Below are positions 25,636-34,117 of a DNA stretch of 38,659 nucleotides, in pieces. Made by a program: the position numbers and the translations under genes. Under the pieces are notes generated by a model, which saw only the letters and a list, made by a program, of their open reading frames with translations, searched no databases and was not told where the DNA came from. Every line of letters begins with the position of its first letter. Within the stretch, counting starts at the first letter, position 1. This stretch comes from an uncultured Bacteroidales bacterium (GTDB lineage Bacteria; Bacteroidota; Bacteroidia; Bacteroidales; UBA3824): contig CAJOGF010000001.1 of assembly GCA_905233995.1 (NCBI GenBank), positions 1 to 38,659 on the forward strand, given 5' to 3'.

Positions 25636-27450
25636 ATGAAAGAAAAAATAAAGCATTTATTTACTAACTATTTGATTTCTACGATTTTATTATTCGTTAT
25701 ACTTTTTATATCTTCTCTAACAAATTGCGGTGTAAAATCAAATTTTGAAACAATAATCTATTTATTTTCGTCCTCAGTATGTCATAGTGCAATTATAATG
25801 TTGCTAATAACACTTATTGTTTCTCCAATATGTTTATCACTAAAAAAAAATAAAATTTCAGACATCATTTTTGCCATTATATCAACATTAATCCAACTAT
25901 TAGCAATTACAGATTATTTTGTATTTTCGCTTTACAGATTTCACATCAACGGCTTTGTTATAGGAATGTTGACAGGTCCAGCTGCGGCGCAAATTTTTGT
26001 TTTTGATACAATGCTAATTCTCAAATGCTTATTAGGTATACTTGTTATAACAGCAGTTAATTTGTTAGCGTTTCTCAGACTTCAATATTTTACTTTTTTT
26101 AGAACCTACAAAAAGCGGTATCCAATCATAATCATATCTTTACTGATAATAATTGCAAATTTTATGCACGCTCTTGGCGCAGTTCAACTTGATAATAACA
26201 TCATAAAATGTACTGAAGCCATTCCGTACTACTACCCCATAAGAGCGAATAGATTTTTAAGCAACCTTGGCATTGTTGACATACAAAAAAATCAATCAGC
26301 AAAAGTTAACAATGGAACTCTAAATTATCCAAAAAAAGAATTGAGTTGGAACGATTCCATAACGCCTCCCAATATCATTTTAATAATGATTGACGCATGG
26401 AATAGACGTTCTTTCAACTCAGAAACGACACCAAATATAAAAAAATTTGCGGAGGAATGTACTTGGTATTCAGACCACGTAAGTTCGAGCAACGGAACGC
26501 AAGGCAGTGTTTTTACGATTTTTACATCTTTGTCATCATATTATTGGCAAGATTTTGAACTTAACAACGTATGTCCCATTTTTTCTGATAGGTTAAAGGC
26601 TTTGAACTACGATGTACAAACCTTTCCTGGAGCCTCGCTTAGGAATCCTCCATTCAATAGGGTTTTGCTTCAGAATTTTCCCGACATCACAACCGACACA
26701 CAAGGGAATACCGTTTATGACAGAGATTGCAAGTTATCAGAAAATTTTATACATTATCTTGACTCTACAAACAATAAACGACCATTTTTTGCATGGCTTT
26801 TTTATGACCTTGCCCATTCGTATGAAATGCCCAAAGAGCGGTTATGGAAATTTCGTCCAACTTGGGAGTTTGCCGACTACACAAAACTATCAGCAGATAT
26901 GAACCCAGAACCATTTTTCAATTTGTACAGAAACGCTGTGTATCAAGCGGATTCACTTGTTGGAATAGTTTTGAACAAAATTCAAGAAAAAGGACTTTTA
27001 GAAAATTCCGTTATTATTATCTGTGGTGACCATGGTCAAGAGTTCAACGACAATCACAAAAACTTTTGGGGTCATAACGGTAACTTTTCCGACTTTCAAA
27101 TTGGTACAAATTTATTGTGGTATTCTCCTGATTGTCAGGCTAAAACTATTAGTTATAGAACATCGCATTACGACCTCTGCCCTACCCTTCTGAAAACATA
27201 TCTTGGCTTAAGAAACGAATGTTCAGATTTTGGGTCAGGGAAAACGCTTTCAGACAGCACATCACGTGATTGGCTTTTGGTTGGCAGTCGAGATAATTTT
27301 GCCTTTATTCACCAAAAACACATTTACGAAAAGCGACCTTCAGGCTATTTTTTTGCGACAGATGCGCATTTAAACGAATTGCCTCAAGATTCCATCAATT
27401 ATAACGTCCTAAACGAAAAAATTCTTCAAATAGGCGATTTTTATAAATAA
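25636..27450 (+). CDS. YejM/PbgA-like inner-membrane protein (DUF3413 plus sulfatase fold)
   Basis: The 604-residue protein has five N-terminal membrane helices and a periplasmic sulfatase-fold domain. Similarity to E. coli YejM (PbgA/LapC) is visible in the linker (YYPIRANRFLSNLGIVD, then YPKKELSW) and in the domain start PNIILIMIDAWNRRSF. In enterobacteria YejM senses LPS and controls LpxC breakdown. Unlike E. coli YejM, this protein keeps an intact metal-site motif CGDHGQEFND with WGHNGNFSD, so it may be an active hydrolase or transferase. Many non-enteric DUF3413 members, to my knowledge, also keep it. It follows the LTA-synthase-like gene with its own promoter; both belong to envelope lipid or LPS work. 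It ends directly at repeat A. Confidence 0.75.
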   Translation: MKEKIKHLFTNYLISTILLFVILFISSLTNCGVKSNFETIIYLFSSSVCHSAIIMLLITLIVSPICLSLKKNKISDIIFAIISTLIQLLAITDYFVFSLYRFHINGFVIGMLTGPAAAQIFVFDTMLILKCLLGILVITAVNLLAFLRLQYFTFFRTYKKRYPIIIISLLIIIANFMHALGAVQLDNNIIKCTEAIPYYYPIRANRFLSNLGIVDIQKNQSAKVNNGTLNYPKKELSWNDSITPPNIILIMIDAWNRRSFNSETTPNIKKFAEECTWYSDHVSSSNGTQGSVFTIFTSLSSYYWQDFELNNVCPIFSDRLKALNYDVQTFPGASLRNPPFNRVLLQNFPDITTDTQGNTVYDRDCKLSENFIHYLDSTNNKRPFFAWLFYDLAHSYEMPKERLWKFRPTWEFADYTKLSADMNPEPFFNLYRNAVYQADSLVGIVLNKIQEKGLLENSVIIICGDHGQEFNDNHKNFWGHNGNFSDFQIGTNLLWYSPDCQAKTISYRTSHYDLCPTLLKTYLGLRNECSDFGSGKTLSDSTSRDWLLVGSRDNFAFIHQKHIYEKRPSGYFFATDAHLNELPQDSINYNVLNEKILQIGDFYK

Positions 27451-27518
27451 TTTATCATGTTTATTCAATCGACATGATACCATTATCATGTCGAAAAAAA
27501 GCAAAAATTTCGACATGA
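27451..27518. repeat. Direct repeat A (68 bp) upstream of fic
   Basis: The repeat starts at the base after the stop of the YejM-like gene. It matches repeat B (28681-28748) at 64 of 68 positions. Inside are four TCATGTCG/CGACATGA half-sites in alternating orientation, at 27455, 27470-27477, 27486-27493 and 27511-27518; the last two form arms of an 11-bp inverted repeat with an 11-nt centre. Here the inverted repeat is followed by seven T, so it can also end the upstream transcript. Confidence 0.9.
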
Positions 27519-27544
27519 GATTTTTTTACTTCAAAAGAAAAAGG

Positions 27545-27552
27545 TATCTTTG
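27545..27552 (+). promoter_or_regulatory. -7 element of fic
   Basis: TATCTTTG at 27545-27552 is a full -7 consensus, 20 bases before the fic ATG. The expected -33 position (about 27522-27525) is T-rich and lies 4 bases from the end of the inverted repeat in repeat A, so a protein bound there could block transcription. Confidence 0.6.
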
Positions 27553-27572
27553 CACAACAAAAACTACACGAT

Positions 27573-28679
27573 ATGATACACGATAACAACGTACCAAACA
27601 ACAACTTACAGAAACTGCCGCCAAACATCAACTTTGAGACACCTGAAATTTTTAAAGCGTGTATCAAGGCTAACAAAGCATTGGCAGAACTAAAAGGATG
27701 CTGTTTGAGGTTGCCAAACCCTGAAATACTTTTGAATACAATAATATTGCAGGAAAGTAAATCTTCGAGCGAAATAGAGAACATTGTCACGACACAAGAC
27801 GACTTGTACAAAGCCGCATTAGACGACATCGAAAAGATAAACAATCCTGCGGCAAAGGAAGTTTTATTGTATAAGGAAGCCATATACAAAGGATTACAAC
27901 TATTTGAAAGCAAAGGTATTATCTCCACAAACATCTTGATAGAGATAATGCAAACTCTACGTTGCACACAAGAAGGCATAAGAAAAATCAGTGGGACAAA
28001 AATAGCCAATCCTATAACAAAAAAAGTTGTTTATACACCACCAGAAACTGAAGATATTATCAGAGAAAAAATGTTTGAACTGGAAAGATTTATCAACGAC
28101 GACCAAACAGAACTGGATTCTCTTATTAAAATGGCTTTGATACATTACCAGTTTGAAGCAATACACCCTTTCAGCGACGGCAACGGCAGAACGGGAAGAA
28201 TCTTGAACATACTTTATTTGATAAAAGAGGAATTGCTCAATATGCCTGTATTGTATTTAAGTCATTATATAATCAACAACAAATCAACATATTACAAACT
28301 TCTAAGCAATGTTACACAAAAACAGGATTGGGTTCCATGGGTTTTATACATGATAAAAGCCGTTGAGGAAACAGCATTCTATACGTTAAAACAGATAGAG
28401 GCAATCCTAACCCTAAAAAACGACACGGAACAGAAAGTAAAAGATGTTCTACAAAACAACATTCACAAAGAACTTACAGAAATGCTTTTCACGCATCCAT
28501 ATATCAAGATTAAAGTGTTGGAAAACAAAGGAATCGCTAAACGTCAAACTATTTCCTCATACCTGAAGAAACTTTCAGAGGCTAACATATTGTCTCCCGT
28601 AAAACTATGGAAAGAAACATATTACATAAATACAGGCTTATTTGAGTTGCTGTCTAAAGGTATAGAGATGCAAAACTGA
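27573..28679 (+). CDS. Fic family AMP-transferase with N-terminal inhibitory helix
   Basis: Fic enzymes move AMP (or related groups) from ATP to Tyr, Thr or Ser of target proteins. The 368-residue product has a complete active site, HPFSDGNGRTGR (His198), and the auto-inhibition motif SxxxEN at residues 65-70 (SSSEIEN) ahead of it, which makes it a class II Fic protein that carries its own antitoxin-like helix. A winged-helix-like C-terminal domain (about 285-365, RQTISSYLKKLSEANIL) may bind DNA, and could recognise the inverted half-sites of the flanking repeats; that is inference. It stands alone between 68-bp direct repeats, and separates the YejM-like gene from the glycan locus. No separate antitoxin gene is present. 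Confidence 0.9.
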   Translation: MIHDNNVPNNNLQKLPPNINFETPEIFKACIKANKALAELKGCCLRLPNPEILLNTIILQESKSSSEIENIVTTQDDLYKAALDDIEKINNPAAKEVLLYKEAIYKGLQLFESKGIISTNILIEIMQTLRCTQEGIRKISGTKIANPITKKVVYTPPETEDIIREKMFELERFINDDQTELDSLIKMALIHYQFEAIHPFSDGNGRTGRILNILYLIKEELLNMPVLYLSHYIINNKSTYYKLLSNVTQKQDWVPWVLYMIKAVEETAFYTLKQIEAILTLKNDTEQKVKDVLQNNIHKELTEMLFTHPYIKIKVLENKGIAKRQTISSYLKKLSEANILSPVKLWKETYYINTGLFELLSKGIEMQN

Positions 28680-28680
28680 T

Positions 28681-28748
28681 TTTATCATGTTGATTCAATC
28701 GACATGACACCTTTCTCATGTCGAAAAAAAGCAAAAATTTCGACATGA
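28681..28748. repeat. Direct repeat B (68 bp) downstream of fic
   Basis: It starts two bases after the fic stop and repeats 27451-27518 with four substitutions, retaining the inverted TCATGTCG/CGACATGA pairs. Unlike copy A it is not followed by a T-run or a -7 element. It lies 81 bases before the first glycosyltransferase gene. Confidence 0.9.
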
Positions 28749-28829
28749 CAATCAAAGCAAACATCAACACAAAGACAAATACCAACAGAAACCGCACGTA
28801 CAAGTTGAGATAATCAAAAACTAAAAAAA

Positions 28830-29540
28830 ATGAACCATAAGATAACCATAATCACCGTTTGTTTCAACTCTTTGGAAATGTTAAAAAAAACTATGCAAAG
28901 CGTTGAAACGCAGACATATAGCAATATCGAATACATCGTTATTGACGGCAAATCTACCGATGGGACACCAGAATTTCTCAGCAACTACCAAGGCAAGCTC
29001 TCTAAATATGTTTCAGAGCCTGACAAAGGAATTTATGACGCAATGAACAAGGGCGTCAATATGTCGGAAGGCGATTACGTTATATTTCTTAACGCTGGCG
29101 ACCTCTTTGCTGAAAACACAACCCTTGAAAAAATTTTTGACGGCAAAACATACGATTCAGATGTTATATACGGCGATGTTATAAAAAACGGCAGAGTAAA
29201 ACCTGCCGAAAAAAACCACAACGCCCACAAGATGTATTTCTGCCATCAAAGTTGTTTCACAAAACTCGAATGTCTGAAACAATTTCCTTTCGACACGAAA
29301 TATAAAATGTCGGCAGACTTCAACTTCTTTAAAATATTGACTCTCAATAATAAAACATTCAAACAATTAGACCTTCCGGTCTCGATATTCGACACGACTG
29401 GAGTTTCAAACACCAAACGTTCCAAAGGTCTGAAAGAAAACATCAACATTGTTAAGGAGCATGACGATTTTATCAACAAACTACGACTTCTTCCACGCCT
29501 TTATTTCGTATATTGGTATGCAACAATGAGGGGCAAATAG
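28830..29540 (+). CDS. Glycosyltransferase family 2 (WcaE-like)
   Basis: The 236-residue protein has a GT-A fold typical of short GT2 enzymes: ITIITVCFNSLEMLKKTMQSV at the N-terminus, VIDGKSTDGT (nucleotide-binding Asp) and GDYVIFLNAGDLF with the metal-binding acidic residues in the N-A-G-D variant. The pattern resembles colanic-acid-type WcaE transferases. It probably adds one sugar to a lipid-linked repeat unit on the cytoplasmic face. It reads toward and ends 11 bases from the convergent GT4 gene. No promoter was found in the 81 bases after repeat B. Confidence 0.85.
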   Translation: MNHKITIITVCFNSLEMLKKTMQSVETQTYSNIEYIVIDGKSTDGTPEFLSNYQGKLSKYVSEPDKGIYDAMNKGVNMSEGDYVIFLNAGDLFAENTTLEKIFDGKTYDSDVIYGDVIKNGRVKPAEKNHNAHKMYFCHQSCFTKLECLKQFPFDTKYKMSADFNFFKILTLNNKTFKQLDLPVSIFDTTGVSNTKRSKGLKENINIVKEHDDFINKLRLLPRLYFVYWYATMRGK

Positions 29541-29551
29541 CGGCTGCCAGT

Positions 29552-30697
29552 TTACAATCCAGCAACAAAATGATATACCTCATTGAGTTTCTTTGCCGAC
29601 TCCTTCCACGAAAAATCCATGAGTCTTTTCCTTTGCCTTTCGATTAATTCTTGCCTTTGAGCCTCATTGTAAGCGAGAAACATTTCGAGTTTTGAATCCA
29701 AATCGTGTGAAATGTCATCAAGAGTGAACATAATAGCGGCATCCTTGGCAATCTCCGGAAAAACGCTCTTGTCGTTAAGGAAAACAGGGCAGTCATACTG
29801 ATAAGCCTCCAATATCGGAATGCCAAACCCCTCATACAAAGATGGTTGAATAAAGGCAAGCGCATTATGATAAAGATTTTTCAACTCATTATCATCGGCG
29901 AATACATGAACGACATGATTTTCAAGACCAAGCTGCTTAATAAGCATTTGCTCGGACTTGTCAAAATCACAGTGAGTGCAGACCAATTTAATGTCATTTT
30001 GTTTCAAAAAGCCACCAATATTACTCAACATCGGCTGAAAATTCTTGTAGCCGCTACGAACACCTACATAAAGAAGGTATTTGAAGTCAAATACAGGAGC
30101 TTTTGGATAATCCACAACCTCTGGCGCACCATGGTAAATAACAGAAATCTTCTCCTCTGGAATATTCAAAAACTTAACGATGTCGCGCTTCGTACATTCT
30201 GAAACAGCAATGATATGGGCTGACAATTTGGCAAGACGAGCCTTTTCTCGTACCTGCCAATCATGCTTGAACATATCGGGAAAGGTCTCAGGAATCATGT
30301 CATGAATAGTGATTACAAAAGGCTTATTGCCAATATAATCAAGGAAATAGGGATTGAAATAGGTCGGATGAAAGACGTCAAAATCACCTTTCTTCAGGCA
30401 CTCAACAGAATAGAGTTTATTCCTGCCATCACTTGTATGGCTCGGAAAACATTTAGCATACATCTTGTAAAGCTTACGCTTTAGAAAGAAGTTCTTATCC
30501 GATATAAAATTCCTCATATCAGATATTTCTGTGTTGACATCACAAATTTTTTTATCCAAAAGATGATAGTTTTCGCTATCTTTTATGGAAACATGGAACT
30601 CTGTTTCTCGTGGCAAATTAGCAATCAACTCGACAAAACATTTCGAGATGCCAGAATATTTTCCACTAAATCCCTGATAATCATAAAGAATATTCAT
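29552..30697 (-). CDS. Glycosyltransferase family 4
   Basis: The 381-residue GT-B enzyme has an N-terminal domain starting MNILYDYQGFSGKYSGISK and a donor-binding domain with SLYEGFGIPILEAYQYDCPV, containing the E-x7-E pattern of retaining GT4 transferases. The hinge segment AHIIAVSECTKRDIVKFLNIPEEKI is nearly the same as in the GT4 at 32978-34117, so the two are paralogues. I place the start at ATG 30697; the longer open frame runs into the upstream remnant. GC content looks higher than in the rest of the window, hinting at transfer. It is the last gene of the minus-strand glycan operon. Confidence 0.88.
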   Translation of the reverse strand: MNILYDYQGFSGKYSGISKCFVELIANLPRETEFHVSIKDSENYHLLDKKICDVNTEISDMRNFISDKNFFLKRKLYKMYAKCFPSHTSDGRNKLYSVECLKKGDFDVFHPTYFNPYFLDYIGNKPFVITIHDMIPETFPDMFKHDWQVREKARLAKLSAHIIAVSECTKRDIVKFLNIPEEKISVIYHGAPEVVDYPKAPVFDFKYLLYVGVRSGYKNFQPMLSNIGGFLKQNDIKLVCTHCDFDKSEQMLIKQLGLENHVVHVFADDNELKNLYHNALAFIQPSLYEGFGIPILEAYQYDCPVFLNDKSVFPEIAKDAAIMFTLDDISHDLDSKLEMFLAYNEAQRQELIERQRKRLMDFSWKESAKKLNEVYHFVAGL

Positions 30698-30710
30698 ATA
30701 CTTTTTTAAG

Positions 30711-30864
30711 TTATACACCTTCCACATATTGCTGGTTGTCGTCACCAAAATACTTATCCACAAGGCTTTTCAACTTGCGGTTGGTGTTATGTTTTTTACA
30801 TAAACTAGGACGCTCTTTATTTCAGAAGCTATGAGCGCATCATAGTAAAATAAACAATTGTCAT
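30711..30864 (-). pseudogene. Fragment of a degraded gene between two glycosyltransferases
   Basis: A start codon overlaps the stop of the upstream GT2 gene (ATGA overlap at 30864-30861) and gives MTIVYFT, a glycosyltransferase-like N-terminus, but stops at codon 12. A shifted frame reads YDALIASEIKSVLVYVK and, after a further shift at a run of six A, continues KHNTNRKLKSLVDKYFGDD to a stop at 30711, 13 bases before the GT4 start. The pieces look like the two ends of one gene that lost its middle and then gained a frameshift. I cannot name the family. Operon spacing is preserved, which supports a former gene. Confidence 0.5.
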
Positions 30865-31634
30865 GATAGTGTATTATCCTCCACATTTTGTTTTTCCCAA
30901 ATCTTAATCATCGTGTAAAACTTGTAATTAGCGGCGTTGATAGCGTACACAAGACCACGGATGCCATATCTGAATCCTCCTTTCAAGACATAACTCTTGA
31001 AAAAACGATGGGTGCATTTTACAAATATTTTCAACAAAGTTATTTTGTTGTCCTTGCGTTTAATGACCTCATTTTCAGTATATTGATTCATTTTATAGAG
31101 TTGTCCGTAAACAGTGTCGCTGATATGTATCAACGCAAGCTCCATGCGCTCTGTCGGGATTTTTTCTGTATTGCCATCCACCTTCGGGAATGTATGAACA
31201 TACGGCGGCCAGTCTGAGCCTTCTCGCTTGAAAAACCTCAACTGTGGGTCGGGATAGGTCTGTTTGATAAACTTGTTCATCACATAATTTTTGCGCGGAA
31301 TGTACAATCCAGCCGGACAATTTTCATCTTTTATCCTATCATACAGATATTTGCGCAAGTCATCAGTAATAATTTCATCAGCATCAACTACCAAAACCCA
31401 ATACGATGAAGCCGATTGGATTGCAAAATTGCGTGCCGGTTCTGCGCTTACATAATCTTTCTTTGGAAACGTAACAACCTTGCAACCATACTGTTGAGCG
31501 ATTTCTACTGTATGGTCGGTGCTTTCCATGTCGCAGACCACAATTTCATCGAATTTCTTTGCCGCCTGCAAGACTTTCTCTAAATGCCTTTCGGCGTTGT
31601 AAGTGTTGATTACTACTGATATTTTATCTTTCAT
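30861..31634 (-). CDS. Glycosyltransferase family 2 (WaaE/KdtX-like)
   Basis: The 257-residue protein starts MKDKISVVINTYNAERHLEKVL and carries VVCDMESTDHTVEIA and VLVVDADEIITDDL, the D-x-D-E pattern seen in the WaaE/KdtX group of LPS-core glucosyltransferases. Its C-terminal part has GFRYGIRGLVYAIN, typical of that group. The start is placed at the ATG at 31634; the codon before it is GTG. It probably adds a sugar to an LPS core or related glycan. The remnant gene overlaps its stop, and the ATPase gene ends 13 bases upstream. Confidence 0.85.
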   Translation of the reverse strand: MKDKISVVINTYNAERHLEKVLQAAKKFDEIVVCDMESTDHTVEIAQQYGCKVVTFPKKDYVSAEPARNFAIQSASSYWVLVVDADEIITDDLRKYLYDRIKDENCPAGLYIPRKNYVMNKFIKQTYPDPQLRFFKREGSDWPPYVHTFPKVDGNTEKIPTERMELALIHISDTVYGQLYKMNQYTENEVIKRKDNKITLLKIFVKCTHRFFKSYVLKGGFRYGIRGLVYAINAANYKFYTMIKIWEKQNVEDNTLS

Positions 31635-31647
31635 CACAAATTAAAAT

Positions 31648-32853
31648 TTAATACAAAAATCCAAAAATCCAAAGCGGAACTCTATTACCAAAACCTGATT
31701 CTATACCATCAATAGCAAGATAACTCTGCGGAATGTTTTTTATTTGGTCGTAAGTTTTGTTTTGACCACCAACTTCAAAAAGAAACTTATTATCAACAAA
31801 AAAATCTCCTTGTTTTGGATAACAAACGTCAAATAAAAACTGCAATTGATTTAAAAAGAAAGTTTCGCGCAAATTACCAATTTCTATCTTACCCGAAAGT
31901 GCATACATCAAATTAGTGTTATAAAGATAAACTTTACTCGGTGCAGTAAGATGCTTGTATGTCTTTGTCTCTTTGGTTAACAACGACACAATATTAGCCT
32001 TATCCAAAGTATATAACATCCTTAAAGTGCTATCACGCGTAGCACCCAATGCCTCAGCAAGTTTTGAGATGTTAACCTCAAATGGAACGTTACCCACTAT
32101 AAGCATAAGCAATTTTTTTGTTTTTTCTACCGTAGCGTATGAAATATCTGTGGATGCAGGCATATCACTCTCAATAACTAATTGAATAACAGAATTTAAC
32201 CTTGTAAAATAACCTCCCTTTACTTCTTTTACAAATGGATAGCAACCAAATTGAAGATAATCGCTAAAATGTTTCAATATTTTAGTTTTAGAAGTTATCT
32301 CCATAGCAATATCCACATGATTTTCAAGAAGGTCGCTGAGTGCAATAGCGTTAAAATTCAACACTTTGGAAAATTCGAGATATTCTCTAAACGACATATT
32401 ACCAAGCGTATACAACACTTGACGACGCGACAAATCACTCTTTGAATTATCAATTTCTAACATCGACGAACCTGTATAAACAATCTTTAAATCAGGATAA
32501 CTATCATAAAAATTCTTCAAATACAAACTCCAATCTTTAAACTTATGTACTTCGTCGAAGAATAAGTTTGTTATTCCATGATTATAAAGATATTCCACAA
32601 GTTCTGACAAACTATTAGTTTTAAACCACAGATTATCAAGCGATACCCACAGGGCTTTGCTTTTGTCGGGAAAATTTTCCTTGATATATTGCAAAAGCAA
32701 AGTTGTTTTGCCAACTCCGCGTGCGCCACAAATACCAATTAATCGATCACCCCATTCTATTTTCTTGTAGAGATAACGTTTAAAATCCGTTTTAACCTCG
32801 GCAAGACGGCGACGATAAGTATTAAAAATAGGTTGCAAATCAGTCTGTTCCAT
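31648..32853 (-). CDS. AAA ATPase of the DUF4143 family
   Basis: The 401-residue protein has an N-terminal AAA_14 P-loop domain with Walker A GICGARGVGKTTLLLQ and Walker B LFFDEVHKF, then a winged-helix region (AEALGATRDSTLRMLYTLDKANIVSLL) and a C-terminal nuclease-like DUF4143 domain. The family is common in Bacteroidota, often in variable regions; its role is not established, with defence or DNA-related functions proposed. I placed the start at ATG 32853. It has its own promoter with palindromes, yet lies on the same strand between glycosyltransferase genes, so it looks like an insertion into that operon. Confidence 0.88.
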   Translation of the reverse strand: MEQTDLQPIFNTYRRRLAEVKTDFKRYLYKKIEWGDRLIGICGARGVGKTTLLLQYIKENFPDKSKALWVSLDNLWFKTNSLSELVEYLYNHGITNLFFDEVHKFKDWSLYLKNFYDSYPDLKIVYTGSSMLEIDNSKSDLSRRQVLYTLGNMSFREYLEFSKVLNFNAIALSDLLENHVDIAMEITSKTKILKHFSDYLQFGCYPFVKEVKGGYFTRLNSVIQLVIESDMPASTDISYATVEKTKKLLMLIVGNVPFEVNISKLAEALGATRDSTLRMLYTLDKANIVSLLTKETKTYKHLTAPSKVYLYNTNLMYALSGKIEIGNLRETFFLNQLQFLFDVCYPKQGDFFVDNKFLFEVGGQNKTYDQIKNIPQSYLAIDGIESGFGNRVPLWIFGFLY

Positions 32854-32878
32854 ACAAATATTATTAATTACTCTTGCA

Positions 32879-32944
32879 CAAAGATAATAACTATTTTGCA
32901 CTTTTCAAAAGTCAATTTAAAATATTTTTTGTACTTTCTAAAGT
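32879..32944 (-). promoter_or_regulatory. Promoter and palindromes of the DUF4143 gene
   Basis: On the minus strand TTTG (32909-32906), 19 nt, TATCTTTG (32886-32879) is a full consensus promoter. The -33 element lies inside the palindrome ACTTTTCAAAAGT (32900-32912). A second palindrome, ACTTTCTAAAGT (32933-32944), lies upstream, centre to centre about 32 bp. The pair suggests control by a dimeric regulator, possibly the gene's own product. Confidence 0.65.
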
Positions 32945-32977
32945 GCAGTTATTAATAAAAATTGTATTATCAAAAGG

Positions 32978-34117
32978 TCAAATTAACTGATAACATTCCA
33001 TCAATTGTTTTGCTTGATTATCTTCAGAAAACCGTTGAACATATTTTTTACTTTGTTCTACTGATTTTTTACAAAACTCTTTATCGTAAAGAAATTTTTC
33101 TATTGCCGTTGCTAACGCCGTTTCATCATCGGGATTAACGTATTGACAATCAGGACCTCCTGCCTCTTCAAGACACGACCCTGTGGCTGCCACAACTGGC
33201 ACTCCACAATTGATTGCTTCGATAATTGGGATTCCAAATCCCTCGTAACGAGATGGATAAATAAACACTTCAGCAAGATGATAAATAGGTGCAAGATCTT
33301 CAAACGGCACTCTGTCAAAGATATGCAACAAATTGTTGACACCCAAATTTTCGGCTGCTCTTTCTATTTCTAAAGTGTATTTAGTTCTTTTTCCGACAAT
33401 TACAAGCGGAAGTTTTTCTTTTAAATACGGCAACGCCTTAACAATCAACACAGCATTTTTTCGTTCCTCGATGCTGCCTACATTGAGCAAAAATTTGTCA
33501 GGAAGATTGTATTTTCGCTTAACACTACGCAAAACATCGTCGGAAATTTCGGTTTTAAAAACTCTGTCGCAACCTTGGTAAATTACCTTTATTTTGTCGG
33601 AAGAAATTTTAAAAATCTCAACAATATCCCTTTTTGTACATTCGCTAACAGCAATAATTTTGTCAGCATTTTCGCACGCCATACGAAATTTGTAGGCGTA
33701 AATTTTGCGGTCGAAAAAATTATAATATTTGGGGAATTTCAGGAAAATCAAGTCGTGGATTGTAACAATACTTTTGGCATTTGTTTTCTTAATAGTCAAC
33801 GGTAATTCGTTGCTAAGTCCGTGATATATAAGATTTTCGTATTCCGCAATTTCTTTACTAATTCCAAAAACTCTCCACAATGACGATAATTTTTTCCAAA
33901 TTCCGCTTTTGGGCAAAACAATTTCTATTTTGGGATTTTGTTCCAAAATCTTCCTCAACTGTTCATTTTTGTTTGGTTTTGTCAAGAAAATCACATAACG
34001 ATTGCTCGGAAAAAATTTAGCCAACAATCCAATGATATGTCGGCTATAATTTCCCAGACCAGTACGATTGTTAGCGGCACGTTTGCCGTCAAAGGCTATG
34101 GTTAACGTCTGATTCAT
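32978..34117 (-). CDS. Glycosyltransferase family 4
   Basis: The 379-residue GT-B enzyme starts MNQTLTIAFDGKRAANNRTGLGNYS, a motif typical of mannosyl- or rhamnosyl-type GT4 proteins, and has IAVSECTKRDIVEIF, LLNVGSIEERKN and SRYEGFGIPIIEAINCGVPVV (E-x7-E). It is a paralogue of the GT4 at 29552-30697. The codon before the ATG at 34117 is TTG, so I prefer the ATG. Its 5' end overlaps the LicD-like remnant in another frame. A mannose- or fucose-related donor is possible given the adjacent gmd, but not shown. Confidence 0.9.
   Translation of the reverse strand: MNQTLTIAFDGKRAANNRTGLGNYSRHIIGLLAKFFPSNRYVIFLTKPNKNEQLRKILEQNPKIEIVLPKSGIWKKLSSLWRVFGISKEIAEYENLIYHGLSNELPLTIKKTNAKSIVTIHDLIFLKFPKYYNFFDRKIYAYKFRMACENADKIIAVSECTKRDIVEIFKISSDKIKVIYQGCDRVFKTEISDDVLRSVKRKYNLPDKFLLNVGSIEERKNAVLIVKALPYLKEKLPLVIVGKRTKYTLEIERAAENLGVNNLLHIFDRVPFEDLAPIYHLAEVFIYPSRYEGFGIPIIEAINCGVPVVAATGSCLEEAGGPDCQYVNPDDETALATAIEKFLYDKEFCKKSVEQSKKYVQRFSEDNQAKQLMECYQLI

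Noticed and set aside
27573..28679. Fic gene considered as half of a two-gene toxin-antitoxin system
   Set aside because: The inhibitory motif SxxxEN is inside the same protein (class II) and no small antitoxin gene lies on either side.
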